Source: Lunularia cruciata
Lineage: Eukaryota > Streptophyta > Marchantiopsida > Lunulariales > Lunulariaceae
Assembly (NCBI GenBank): GCA_948567375.1
Contig: OX419762.1
Location: forward strand, 19,522,727 to 19,586,726
Direction of reading: 5' to 3'
DNA length: 64,000 nucleotides
The notes below the pieces were generated by a model. The model worked only from the letters and a program-made list of their open reading frames with translations, had not been told where the DNA came from and ran no database searches. A program made the position numbers and the translations under genes. This document shows positions 12,801 to 22,301 of this stretch, one piece after another (position 1 is the first letter of the stretch; the number at the start of each line of letters is the position of its first letter).

Positions 12801-15800
12801 TTCCGCAAAGTACATGAATTGCATTAAATCAGTTAAATCAATTATCCAGACATAGCTCTTGATCCTCTCGAGCTTGCCCATGAATCTATATAATCCCAGT
12901 TTTGGGATTATTAATTGTTCAATCAATCGATCCTCTACTTACATGCATTTTCTCACATGGTATAAGAGCTATACCTGGGTAACTAACGTTATGGAATTCA
13001 TGTACTTAGTGTAACTCATGCATGGTAGCTAGCTATAGTAGTCTAACATGTGAACGGTAACCTATGAACAAAGATCTAATGCATGAACACAAAACGCTTC
13101 ATTATAATGATGTTTATCTAACACCAGCTACACTGGAGGATGGATTGCATTTTGCGCTGTGTTGCTCTGTTATTATAACGGGTTCTGTATTCCATCACTC
13201 AATATGTTGCTGCATATTCAGAGCACATTTTTCTCAATCTTACTTTCCGTATAACCTTCATTTATACGAGGTGCTTGGGTTCACTAACTCCCTTCCCCCG
13301 CAGACTAAGTTTGGTACAAGTTTTCTTATAGATTTTTGGCATCGTTAACTAGATGCCCACGTATGTACGGGCATACAACGAGATAAGAATGTCTTTCGTG
13401 ATTTGAGAAATATAACTTTCCTCGGACAGGCAGGGAGCTTATAATAAAGCTTGCCGGTAGATAGAAAGGACACTTGTTGTTTTGCTTCCTGCTTTCATTT
13501 TGGTAATACAGGACCCTGTTACGTGAGGGATAGCCAAGGTACGCTACTTTCCTTAGCTGCTTCCTGCTTTTCTGCCTACTCCTTACTAGCTGGTAATCTT
13601 CGCTCGTCATCTTACTATTTACCATCAGGAAACAGTGAGATGACTGTCTCCGACGTCCACGAAATGACTGTCAATTTCTTATATAAATGGCACTTGTACA
13701 GAAGACCCGAGTTTGCCCTGGCACTCATGAGCAGAATAGAAACTCAGCATGAAGGGTTCTGGCAATTCTATCCAGCTACTTCGGCACTTCATGGGGACTG
13801 ATGATGTCGTTGTGCTTACATGCAGACTAACTATGAGAGTCTTGCTGCTTCCTTAAGTGTTCCGTGTTTCAGAACTGATGCGCTCATAGCTTGCTACACT
13901 ATTAATTTATTGCCATTTCATCTACACTTTATATGCATTTAATGAGTTCTGGATCTCCCGTTCCTCCAACTTCTTCTGTCCTCATATGTCCATATCCAGT
14001 TATCGTGCTTTGCCTTCCATTCGATTTGTTAGATGCACTTCATCTCCTTTACGGCTTTATTACTCATCTCGATTTGCTCAATATCATGTTTAGATTTCAT
14101 CCGCACTTCATATGCACTTAATGAGTTCTGGATCCCCACTTCAAAGAACGGCTTCTGCTCTCATCTCCTCATATCCAGTCCTCTTACAATTCGCTCTTCA
14201 CGTTTGCACCCCAACCCTCGCGTGCAAATATACACCACTAACTTCCAGACTCCTCTTCACTTTAGCACTTTGTGTGTTTGATGGCGAGCGTTGATGCCGA
14301 ACTCTGCTTTTCATTTATTGATCATTGCGTTGTTATACTATTCACCGTCTGTTAAGGTGGGGCTATATTGCATGTTCCATGGTAAACGGCGTGCCTATCA
14401 TTCGTGGGTGTGGATCATCCGTTCTCCGAACAGCTTCTGCACACCATTGCTTATATCCTTATGGATTTCCTTCAGTATTTAGTGTTTTAGGACTCATCCG
14501 TTCATAGCACATGCTGCGGTATATACTATCCAGTTTTTATCCCATTCCTCGAACGGCTTCTAAACTTATTTCCTAATATCCAGTTTTTACACGATTGTAC
14601 ATTTCTGTATTAGTCTCGGTTTACAATTTGCTTTCGATTTATTCAGTTTGTTTCCGATTGTTTCACATACGTTTACTTCACGATTTCCTTATATGAATTG
14701 ACTCTTCGTTTTCTCAGTTCACAGATTCTCTACATTTAGATGTATGTGATCGATGTTTCTGCAGACACATTATCCGAGAACTCTTGTTTTGTTCCACTCC
14801 TCCATTCCCCAACTAATTCCCTCCCTAGTATTTTCCCTTCGCTCTTTGACGGCTTCCTGCTTCGACTCGCGTCCACAGTGTTCCTACCTGACTCCAGCTC
14901 ACGTTCTTAATCTTCGTTCACACACTGCTTACTGGCGGGCTCTTACATCTTGTTTCCTATTTCTTGCTATCGTTTGCATAGATGCTCTTGAGTCACGGTC
15001 TTTATTAGTCGTTGGCCATTGGTTATTCTCAATTTGTTTCAATTATGCCTTTGCTGCAGGTTACATTCGATGCATTCTACCTTAGGGATTTAATACTACT
15101 CTAGCATTGTGATTCATGTACATACTGCTTATCAATCATTTGCACTTCATGAGTTCTGGATAACCCATTCCCAGAATGGATTCTGTTCTCGTATACCTAT
15201 ATATGTGGTGTAGTTTTTCCTTTAAACTTGTTATACCATTTGGGGACTCTTGAAGTGATACATATACACTGCCTACCACTATTTGCCATGTGGACTTTGA
15301 TAGTTTGCTTATGGACACGGGGCCTCTGCTTATGGACACGTGGGCCCACCTAGTCCTCCATGCTTTGCCCTTTTGCAAGATGCCCTCACTCTTTTCAGTG
15401 CTTTTATTTGCTTCTCTGTTCACCTTTGTTTCTCCTTTTTGAGTTGCCTAGTCCCTTCCCGTGCAGTGCTGATGTTTCTTGCTCCCCCCTCGTATCACTC
15501 ATGCACCTTTGCTTGATTATTTCTCTTTGCTTTGTCCTGGATTTTCACTCTACTAATGCATGTTTGTGATTTCAGGGATCAATCAGGTATGTCTCGTCTT
15601 CTTCCCTCCTCTTACTCATGTGGATTCTTTTCTTTCTTGCCTGATACTCATTATATGGCTGAGACTCCTGTGCTTATTTCTGTACCTACACTTCTGCTTG
15701 CCCTTTATTTCCACATTTCCATTTCAGTTCTTCTGTTCTTTCAGACATTCAGACTACCTATGGCGGCACTTTAGGGGAGCAACAGAGTTTGCCTTGGCAC

Positions 15801-18800
15801 TCATGAGTTTTCGAGCAGAAACTCAGTACGAGGGGTACTGACAATTGCTCAGCTACTTCGGCACTGCGTGAGGCACTGATGAAGTAGCAGGTGTTTTCGT
15901 GGAGGTTTACTATGGCCGCCTTCTGCTTCCTTAGCTGTTTAGTGTCTCAGGACTCCAGCGTCCATAGCGCTGGTTGTGATATTCTTTATATCCTGTCCTC
16001 TTACGCTTTGCTCTCGTTACCCTTTTACACTTCGACCCATTTTTGCAGCCACATCATCTGAGAACTCTTGTTTTGTTCCACTCCTACATTTCCCAACTAA
16101 TTCCGTCCCTAGCCTTTTCCCTTTGCTCTTTGACTGCTTCCTGCTTTGCCCTTGTGTGTCTGCAGTGTTCCTACTTGACTCCAGCACACGTTCTTCATCT
16201 TTGTTCACACACCGCTTACTGGCGGGCTCTTACATCATGTTTCCTATTCCTCGCTATCGTTTGTATAGATGCTCTCAATTTCATTTCATGTTCTTTATTA
16301 GTCCGTTTGCATAGATGCTCTCGATTTCTTGTTCTTTATTAGTCCGTTGGCCATCGGTTACTTTCAGTTTGTTTCAATTATGCTTTTGCTGCAGGTTCCA
16401 TTCGATGCATTCTACCTTAGGGATTTCACACTACTCTAGCATGGTGATTCATGTACATATTGCTTATCGATCATTCGCACTTCATGAGTTCTGGATAACC
16501 CGTTCCCAGAATGACTTCTGTTATCGTATACCAATATATTTGGTGGATGCTTGATAATACATGCTATTTATGAATTACATTTCATCTCCTTTTCGCATGT
16601 ATTTTCCAGTCAGTTCTGTTTTCATTTTATCGCCATTTCAATCACACTTCATATGCACTTAATGAGTTCTGGATCTCCCGTTCCTCGAAGGGCTTCTGTC
16701 CTCATATATCCATATCTGTCCGTCCTCTAACGCTTCGCCCTGCATCCCCCGTTCTCTGGACGGCTTCTACTCTCATTTCCTCATACCCTGTCCTCTTGTA
16801 GGTAGTCGATTACCTGATGTATAATATTTCTTGATATAGCTGTTAGCGATTACACGATGCTTACTAGTTCTGTACATGTGTTGCTATTATGCCTTTACTT
16901 CAGTTTACATTCGATTTGTTAAGTTCACTTAATCTCCTTCACGGTTTTAATACTCGCTCCGCCCCACATTTGTTGAGCTGTTTTCATGGTTCCTATACAT
17001 GATTTCTGCCCGGTCTTCCGATTTCAATTCACTCAACCTTTCATGTTTTGCTGGTTGGTCTTCAATTACAGGCGGTCCTCTATTTCGCTTACATGCTTTG
17101 CTTAGCGCATATCGATTACATGATGTATACAGTTCTCTACTGCTGTTGATCAGGAAATATTTATATTTCCTTTGTGCTTAGCCTTACACTTGATCTGTTA
17201 GATACACTTCATCTTCTTTATGGCTTTATTACACATCTCGATTTGCTCAATTTCATGTTTACATTTCATCCGCGCTTCATATGCACTTATTGGGTTCTGG
17301 ATCCCCGTTCTTCAAACGGCTTTCATGTCCTAAATACCATGTTTATATGAGTTCTTTATATGAGTTGATTCTTCGTTTTCTCAGGACATATTGGTTCACA
17401 GATTCTCTACATGTAGTTATATATGGTCGTTGCTTGATAATGCATGCTTTTTTTAAAATCAGATTTCATCTCCTTTTCGGATGTATTTTTCAGTCAGTTC
17501 TGCTTTCATTTTATTGCCATTTCATCTACATTTCATATGCATTTAATGAGTTCTGGATCTCCCGTTCCTCGAACGGCTTCTGTCCTCATATATCCAATAT
17601 CATGTTCATAGCACATGCTGCGATATACTAAATCCAGTTCTCTAACGCCTCGCTCTACTTCCCTCGTTCTCTAAGCGATTTCATGCTTTCAGGCTGACTC
17701 ACGGATCTTCCACGACCTTCGATTTCCAGGCTGCTACATTGATTTTTGACTTCGGTTTATCTGAATCTTTCTCGTCTGGCTTGTCAAGTCGATTTTATTT
17801 CTCTACATGCACTGTTCTTATGTTTCCGCTTTTTCGATGCATGCTACTTGTATATAGGTATTAATTTTAATATGTTTCCAGGTTACATTTATTTATGCTA
17901 TCACTCGATCATATGTTCGCTATCTTGTATACGTTACATATCTTGCATCTCATTTGCATTCAATGAGTTCTGGATCTCCGGTCCCTCGAACGGCTTCTGT
18001 CCTCTAACGCTTCGCTCTACTTCCCCCGTTCTCTGAGCGATTTAATACTCTCGGTCTGCCTGACTCGACTGTCTTCTTCGACTGTCGATTTCATAGCTTC
18101 TACACTTCAGATGAACTTAATCTTTCTCGTCTGGCTCGTTAGGTCGTCGTTTCCCCGTTGAGCTTTCTTCTCTGCATGCGCTGTTTATCTGCTACAGGTT
18201 ATTCGATCCATGGTATTGGTATACAAGTGTTGCTCTTTAATTGTTTCTAGACGGTGTTTCCTTCTGCTTACATTCGATCAGTTGTTTCCATTTCATCTCA
18301 TTTCCCGGTTTTATACTAATTTCGTCTTGCACGTTTTTTGTATACATTACATATCATGCATCTCATTTGCATTCAATGAGTCCTGGATCTCCCGTTCCTT
18401 GAACGGCTTCTGTCCTCAGTTCTCAATATCAGTTTACAATTCATCTGCACTTTATATGCATTTAATGAGTTCTGGATCCCCCATTCCTCAAACGGCTTCT
18501 GCTCTCATCTCCTCATATTCAGTCCTCCCCTCCATTCGATTTTTAAATTCACGTAATCTCCTTTACGGTTTGAATACTCATCTCGATTTGCACATATTAT
18601 GTTTAGATGCATCCATAGTGCATGCAGTGATATACTCTATCCAGTCCCCTATAACGCTTCACTCCTCTTCCCTCGTTCTCTTAACGAGCTCATTTATTTT
18701 TCCAGTTTTTCATACGTTCAGGCTGTCTCACGGATCTTCCTCGATTTTCTTTCCTTCGTCCTCAGTGCGATCTCACATTTTACTTGCTGCTACATGGCTT

Positions 18801-21800
18801 TTTTATTTGGGTCAATATTTATCTTTCACTTCTGACTCTTCATGTCGATTTCATTTCTCTTCTTGCACTTCTTGCACTTTTGTTATGTATCCGCTGTGTA
18901 ATTGCAGGTCTTTGGTATATAGGTTTTACCCTCCATTTGTTTCCATGTTAGGTTAACTTCTGCTATCGTTAGATCAGAGGATTGACATATTGCTTACTTT
19001 ACATATCTTGCATCTCATTTGCATTTAATGAGTTTTGGATCCCCCAGGAACGGCTTCTATCCTCATTTCTCTAAATCCAGTCCCCTAACGCCATGCTCTA
19101 CTTTACTTCCTCAAACGGGGAAGTAAAGCAGAGTGGAAATCGTTGAAAGAAGGATTTCCACTCTGCTTTTTCATACCCGAATTCCCGGGTTTGGTTTCAA
19201 TCAATTTTTTTCAATTGTTTCACATTCGCTTATTTCAAGATTTCTTGATATGAGTTGACTCTTCGTTTCCTCAGTACACATTGGTTCACAGATTCTCTAC
19301 ATGTAGTTATATATGTTCGTTTCTTAACAATACATGCTCTTTATGAATTAGATTTCATCTTCTATTCGGATGTTTGTCAGTCAGTTCTGCTTTCATTTTA
19401 TCGCCATTTCATCTACATTTGCATTTAATGAGTTCTGGATCCCCCGTTCCTCGAACGGCTTCTGTCCTCATATCTCCAATATCATGTTTACATTTCATCT
19501 GCACTTTATATGCATTTTATGAGTTCTGGATCTCCCGTTCGAGGAACGGCTTCAACTCTTATCTCCTCATATCCAGTCCTCTCACGCTTCGCTCAGACCC
19601 AGCCAAGACACCATCCTAAACTAATGTTTTGTATATTGCTCTTTGCTCGATGTTTCTCTGTTTCATGGTCCTCCCCCACTTCCTGTTTCAGATGGTTAAT
19701 CGGTCGTGTCTTGCTTATTGTTACATGATGTATACTAGTTCTCTGCAGGTGCTACTTATGATATGTCTCAATTATGTCTTTACTTCGGCTTACTGTCGTA
19801 TTGTTAGTTTCACTTAATTTCCGTTACCTTAGATGCAATTCATTTCGATTTGCACACCTTCATACTTCAAAATGCAATTCAAGTGCACTTCACATGCACA
19901 TAATGGGTTCTGGATCCCCCGTTCGAAGAACGGCTTCTGCTCCCATTTCTCAAATATATCCTTATTCCTTTGAAACTCTTGCAGCAGCAGGTACATCGAA
20001 CTGAACTTTAAGTCTAATTATGGTTTATCGCTTGTCATCCAGGCTGCAGGATTGCTGCCTTCTTTCGATTACTTCGCTCTCTACTCATCGTTGCACCCAT
20101 CTATGACATTTCCGCATGTTCTGGTATCTATTCACGTCTGGTTCATGTTCTTTTTCTCTATCTTTTTGGCTTCCGTCATTTTATTTCTCTGCAGTTACTT
20201 TAGTCATCCCAGGCCCTCCTCATTGATTGAGACGATCGTCTGCATTCACTAGCATCTGCTTTTGTTTAGCTTGTTGACGTTGGCCCTCCTCATGTTCTGT
20301 GTCCTCAGGAAGAATTCGTGAGGAAGGCGAGATTGTCCCCTCAATACTTTTTGTGCAATTTTGAGTCGATGATGGTAATTCCCTCGAACAATCTCTCAAC
20401 ATTTTTGTTATATTCATCCAAAGGAGATTTACTACGACGCCCATTAAGCAATTTAAGTGTACTATTCCTGCTTCCTTCTAAAAGTGAGTTAAATGGTCCT
20501 TAAGTTTGTCAGATGTTCGTTCATTATGTCTGATTTCCAGGACCCAGTGAATAGTTATTTTGGTACAATTGCAGGTTGTGGCTGAAATGGTTGACAACCT
20601 TGAATTCTCGCTGGAAGATCGATATACATTTTGTATATGGTAAGCTGAAGGATTTGATTACTACATTTCAGCAGTGTTTATCTCCACATCTGCACCAACT
20701 GATATGGATTTCAGAGGTGAATACTGATGACATGCCACCCCGGTACTACAGCCCTGTCGATGTCAAGGATGAGATTGTACTGGGTGCCTTATCACAGGTA
20801 TTTCTGCTCTTGCCCTTTCAGTAGCAGAACGTCTTACGCAGCCCCATCTGGTCGTTTTGATGAAAAACCTTATCACATGTCTGAACGTGTTGTTCCGAGA
20901 GCGCTTGTCTGTATCGTTTAAGTCAGGACAGGAAAAATGTTTCCTGCAGTTCCTTCAATGCGTCTGTCTCAGACCTATTGTGAGCTTTGATAGAAAGCGC
21001 ACGTAACGCCTGCAACTATACGGTATTGTACCATATGGTAGTACACCATTTTGAACTGTTAAATATTTTAGGTCTGCAGAGTAGGTGTACGCTAGTTGTG
21101 ATGTAATCTTGCGTTCCTTTGGTAGTTGAGATTTGTGATGGCTGTGCTCCCAGCGTATTGCAAGGTGTTTGAACTTACAAATTGAAACGGTAATGCAGTT
21201 TGCCACGGAATATGCCACTGAAGGCAAGGTGTGCTTGCAGAAGTTGTTTACGCCTGGAAACATCAAGCTTCCACGAACACATGGGGCTCTCATAGAGTTG
21301 GAGTCTATCCACAAGGTACGGAACCTGAGAATTCCTTTCCGGTTATCTTGATGACGGCGCGCATAATTGTCGAATAATCTTGTCCGCATCTACAGGAATC
21401 GCTGGCAATTACCTTGATTTGATACGTCTAGAGTAATATTGCATGTTTCCTTTAAGCTCGGTCTAGCCCGCAGAGATATGAATCAGGAATTTAGTTATTA
21501 GTCAACGGACTTGCAGTAGGGCAAGTCTGCGGTGAATGCAATAATGGGAGGTAACACCGCACGATGTAGTCCGTGTGCGTATTACCGCACTCTATAAAAT
21601 AGACTATTCTACGCTCGCTGATCAAATTGTTTAAAGTTACCGATAGTACTTGTTGTTGGCTGTAAAAGTGCGTGGTTTAGTCGTTTATCCGTTCGCTGCT
21701 GCTCTAGTCACCTCGTCTGATATCATGTCTCTACTTCCTTGGCTATCGAGCTCTGCAAGTACAGTACTATTTTTACGTACCTACTTTAACAAGTTTTACA

Positions 21801-22301
21801 TTGCTCTATTGCGGAACAGGTGCTTGAGCTCTACATATGGCTCAGTCTACGGTTTACAGATGCCTTTGATGACTATCAAATGGCCCTCGCACAGAAAGAG
21901 CTTTGTGGCATGTAAGACTTATCCAACTTAGTTCTTCCTAGACTCGTTATCTTATACTCTTAATGATAAGCGGAGATTATCATCGTTTGAGGTTATGCGT
22001 ATGTTGCAGATTTCCCTTATGTGCGTAAGTATCCGAAGAACTTAACATGCGGCATTGATCGTCCTGCTTGTACTGCAGGATAATAGAAGAAGGAATGAAA
22101 TTGGTAGGTGTGGCCAAGCGAGGCTCTAGCAAGCAAGTTCAAAAGAGAACATCAGCAGTGGTCAGACTTGCCGCGGAAAAAGAGCCGAGTTCCGGGAGTA
22201 AAAGTTTGGAAGAGTCCTCTAGCACAAGTGATGATGTGGATGTGTTACACCAGACTTTCGATGATAGTAAAAAAACCAAGAAGAAACGGAAAGGAAAATG
22301 A
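3873..22301 (+). CDS. SUV3: ATP-dependent RNA helicase SUV3, mitochondrial (16 exons)
   Basis: DExH/Ski2-like RNA helicase of the mitochondrial RNA surveillance (degradosome) family. Exons: 3873-3921, 4815-4935, 5081-5202, 5553-5743, 6048-6188, 6595-6717, 6952-7029, 7226-7394, 7514-7626, 20043-20123, 20309-20374, 20575-20639, 20752-20797, 21199-21315, 21820-21911, 22079-22301. They sum to 1797 nt (598 aa plus stop) with all phases matching, close to the plant family length. Motifs seen: Walker A GPTNSGKT (residues 78-85), DEIQ (158-161), [21 protein letters not shown] (about 293-302) and QIAGRAGR (329-336). The C-terminal half also follows plant SUV3 ([28 protein letters not shown]). The start [14 protein letters not shown] is a good mitochondrial presequence and joins exon 2 in phase; an alternative start at 4784 is possible. 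The tail is Ser/Asp-rich and ends in a Lys-rich stretch. Intron 9 (7627-20042) is unusually long. Confidence 0.92.
8084..8349 (-). repeat. 3' LTR of the copia element (266 bp)
   Basis: Read on the minus strand it starts TATTAGATAAAC (mutated from TGTTAG) and ends ...TTTTCTCACA. The copy at 12692-12957 has the same length and is its near-identical reverse complement. The RNase H reading frame runs directly into it, as usual at a copia 3' end. Confidence 0.85.
8350..11931 (-). pseudogene. Copia pol: protease, integrase, RT and RNase H, broken
   Basis: Domains in minus-strand order. The protease motif near 11940 reads VTAAS where D(S/T)GAS is expected, so the catalytic Asp is lost. A pre-integrase domain follows, with an LWHR(stop)LGY motif and CSPCLHG (11350-11500). 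The integrase core includes [17 protein letters not shown] and [10 protein letters not shown]. Reverse transcriptase (about 9122-10000) has [11 protein letters not shown] and the active-site YVDD. RNase H (8255-8957) has [21 protein letters not shown] and ADIFTKGL. Frames break at least near 8950, 9430, 9700, 10150 and 11490, and a solo LTR splits the integrase at 10896-11165. No intact polyprotein remains. Confidence 0.9.
10896..11165. repeat. Nested solo LTR inside copia integrase (270 bp, TSD ACATA)
   Basis: It begins TGTGAGAAAATG and ends AATCTCACA, giving TGTGAG/CTCACA inverted ends. It is flanked by perfect 5-bp direct repeats ACATA at 10891-10895 and 11166-11170. Its ends resemble those of the host element's LTR but the interior has diverged, so it belongs to a related subfamily. 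The host integrase frame resumes on both sides. This is the signature of a later insertion reduced to one LTR by recombination. Confidence 0.85.
11932..12690 (-). pseudogene. Copia gag (UBN2-like), N-terminus missing
   Basis: The frame 12618-11932 shows a copia gag pattern: [48 protein letters not shown] and LIALLRQEE. It is followed by a Ser/Asn/Gln-rich linker and the start of a zinc knuckle (ICHYC) that is then frame-disrupted. The coding-like frame extends upstream only to about 12690, where it is cut off by the inverted LTR, so roughly the first third of a normal gag is absent. Confidence 0.82.
12692..12957 (+). repeat. Complete LTR in inverted orientation at the copia 5' end
   Basis: On the plus strand it runs TGTTAGATAAAC...TTCTCACA, 266 bp, the reverse complement of 8084-8349 with scattered substitutions. 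A minus-strand element should not have an LTR in this orientation here. It ends exactly at the primer-binding site that follows, so it is a proper 5' LTR boundary pointing the opposite way to the gag-pol it touches. Confidence 0.85.
12958..12969 (+). other. Primer-binding site next to the inverted LTR
   Basis: TGGTATAAGAGC follows the LTR end TTCTCACA directly. It differs by one base from TGGTATCAGAGC, the initiator tRNA-Met primer-binding site usual in plant copia elements. Its last six bases, AAGAGC, also occur inside the LTR, where the next repeat copy begins, so the junction falls in a microhomology. Confidence 0.75.
12964..13123 (-). repeat. Truncated 5' LTR of the copia element
   Basis: It matches 8181-8349 in the same orientation, starting at AAGAGCTATACCTGGG and ending TTTATCTAACA. 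About 100 bp at the U5 end are missing. It is followed by CCAGC, the possible partner of CCCGC at the left end. Confidence 0.82.
13709..13895. repeat. Segmental duplication A, copy 1 (copy 2 at 15785-15975)
   Basis: The block starting GAGTTTGCCCTGGCACTCATGAG recurs at 15785 with similar downstream words (AGCTACTTCGGCACT, GCTTCCTTA, CAGGACT/CAGAACT and TAGCGC/TAGC). Copies have diverged by substitutions and small indels. The open frames across it are not conserved between copies, so it is not read as coding. Confidence 0.7.
14757..15210. repeat. Segmental duplication B, copy 1
   Basis: About 450 bp, directly repeated at 16040-16546. Shared landmarks are GAGAACTCTTGTTTTGTTCCA, CACTGCTTACTGGCGGGCTC, TTCGATGCATTCTACCTTAG and GTTCTGGATAACCC. 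This is a segmental duplication within the intron. Confidence 0.85.
16040..16546. repeat. Segmental duplication B, copy 2
   Basis: This is the second copy of 14757-15210. It is longer because a stretch of about 50 bp around TAGATGCTCTC...TTCTTTATTAGTCCG is itself duplicated in tandem (about 16265-16345). Substitutions relative to copy 1 are spread evenly. Confidence 0.85.
19101..19169. repeat. Two adjacent hairpins in intron 9
   Basis: The first is a 10-bp stem, CTTTACTTCC (19101-19110) with GGAAGTAAAG (19119-19128). The second is a 17-bp perfect stem, 19125-19141 with 19153-19169, core GCAGAGTGGAAATC/GATTTCCACTCTGC, loop GTTGAAAGAAG. They overlap by a few bases. The stem is shorter than a typical plant miRNA precursor; a small inverted duplication or MITE remnant fits as well. 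Confidence 0.75.

Larger units (their letters stand above)
8084..13123 (-). mobile_element. Rearranged Ty1/copia LTR retrotransposon in SUV3 intron 9
   Basis: In minus-strand order the element contains gag, protease remnant, integrase, reverse transcriptase and RNase H, the Ty1/copia order. It is bounded by a 266-bp LTR at 8084-8349 and a truncated LTR copy at 12964-13123 in the same orientation. The flanks CCCGC (8079-8083) and CCAGC (13124-13128) match 4 of 5 and may be a mutated target-site duplication, which would make the whole block one insertion. The 5' end is abnormal: a full LTR in the opposite orientation plus a primer-binding site lies between gag and the truncated LTR, and the N-terminal part of gag is missing. 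Frameshifts, stops and a nested solo LTR make it non-autonomous. Confidence 0.88.
13931..19950. repeat. Dispersed 14-copy repeat with palindromic core in intron 9
   Basis: A 60-90 bp unit recurs near 13933, 14112, 15142, 16480, 16652, 17281, 17538, 17950, 18366, 18457, 19019, 19421, 19511 and 19893, all in the same orientation. The consensus is ATGCA(T/C)TTAATGAGTTCTGG, then ATC(T/C)CCCGTTCCTCGAACGG, then CTTCTG(T/C)CCTCAT. The core CCGTTC-CTC-GAACGG is a 6-bp stem with a 3-base loop. Larger surrounding blocks also recur (for example TTCACAGATTCTCTACAT near 14718, 17395 and 19273). Spacing is irregular from about 85 bp to 1.3 kb, so this is a dispersed family amplified locally, not a simple satellite. 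Confidence 0.85.
7627..20042 (+). other. Giant intron 9 of SUV3
   Basis: This 12.4-kb intron separates the exon ending in ...TPSPLLE from the exon starting [11 protein letters not shown], which are adjacent in plant SUV3 proteins. Donor (GAG|GTCAGT) and acceptor (CATCCAG|GC) are ordinary. All other introns of the gene are under about 900 nt. The extra length comes from a Ty1/copia insertion (8084-13123) and from repeated pyrimidine-rich DNA (about 13440-19950). Because the exons on both sides are intact and in phase, the intron is inferred to be spliced despite its contents. Confidence 0.85.

Noticed and set aside
13064-19817. Many open frames of 60-250 codons on the plus strand
   Set aside because: They arise from pyrimidine-rich repeat DNA, are not conserved between duplicate copies, and lie inside the SUV3 intron.
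13931-19950. CRISPR-like array of short repeats with palindromic core
   Set aside because: Spacing ranges from about 85 bp to over 1 kb, spacers are themselves repeated, and the DNA is a plant intron.
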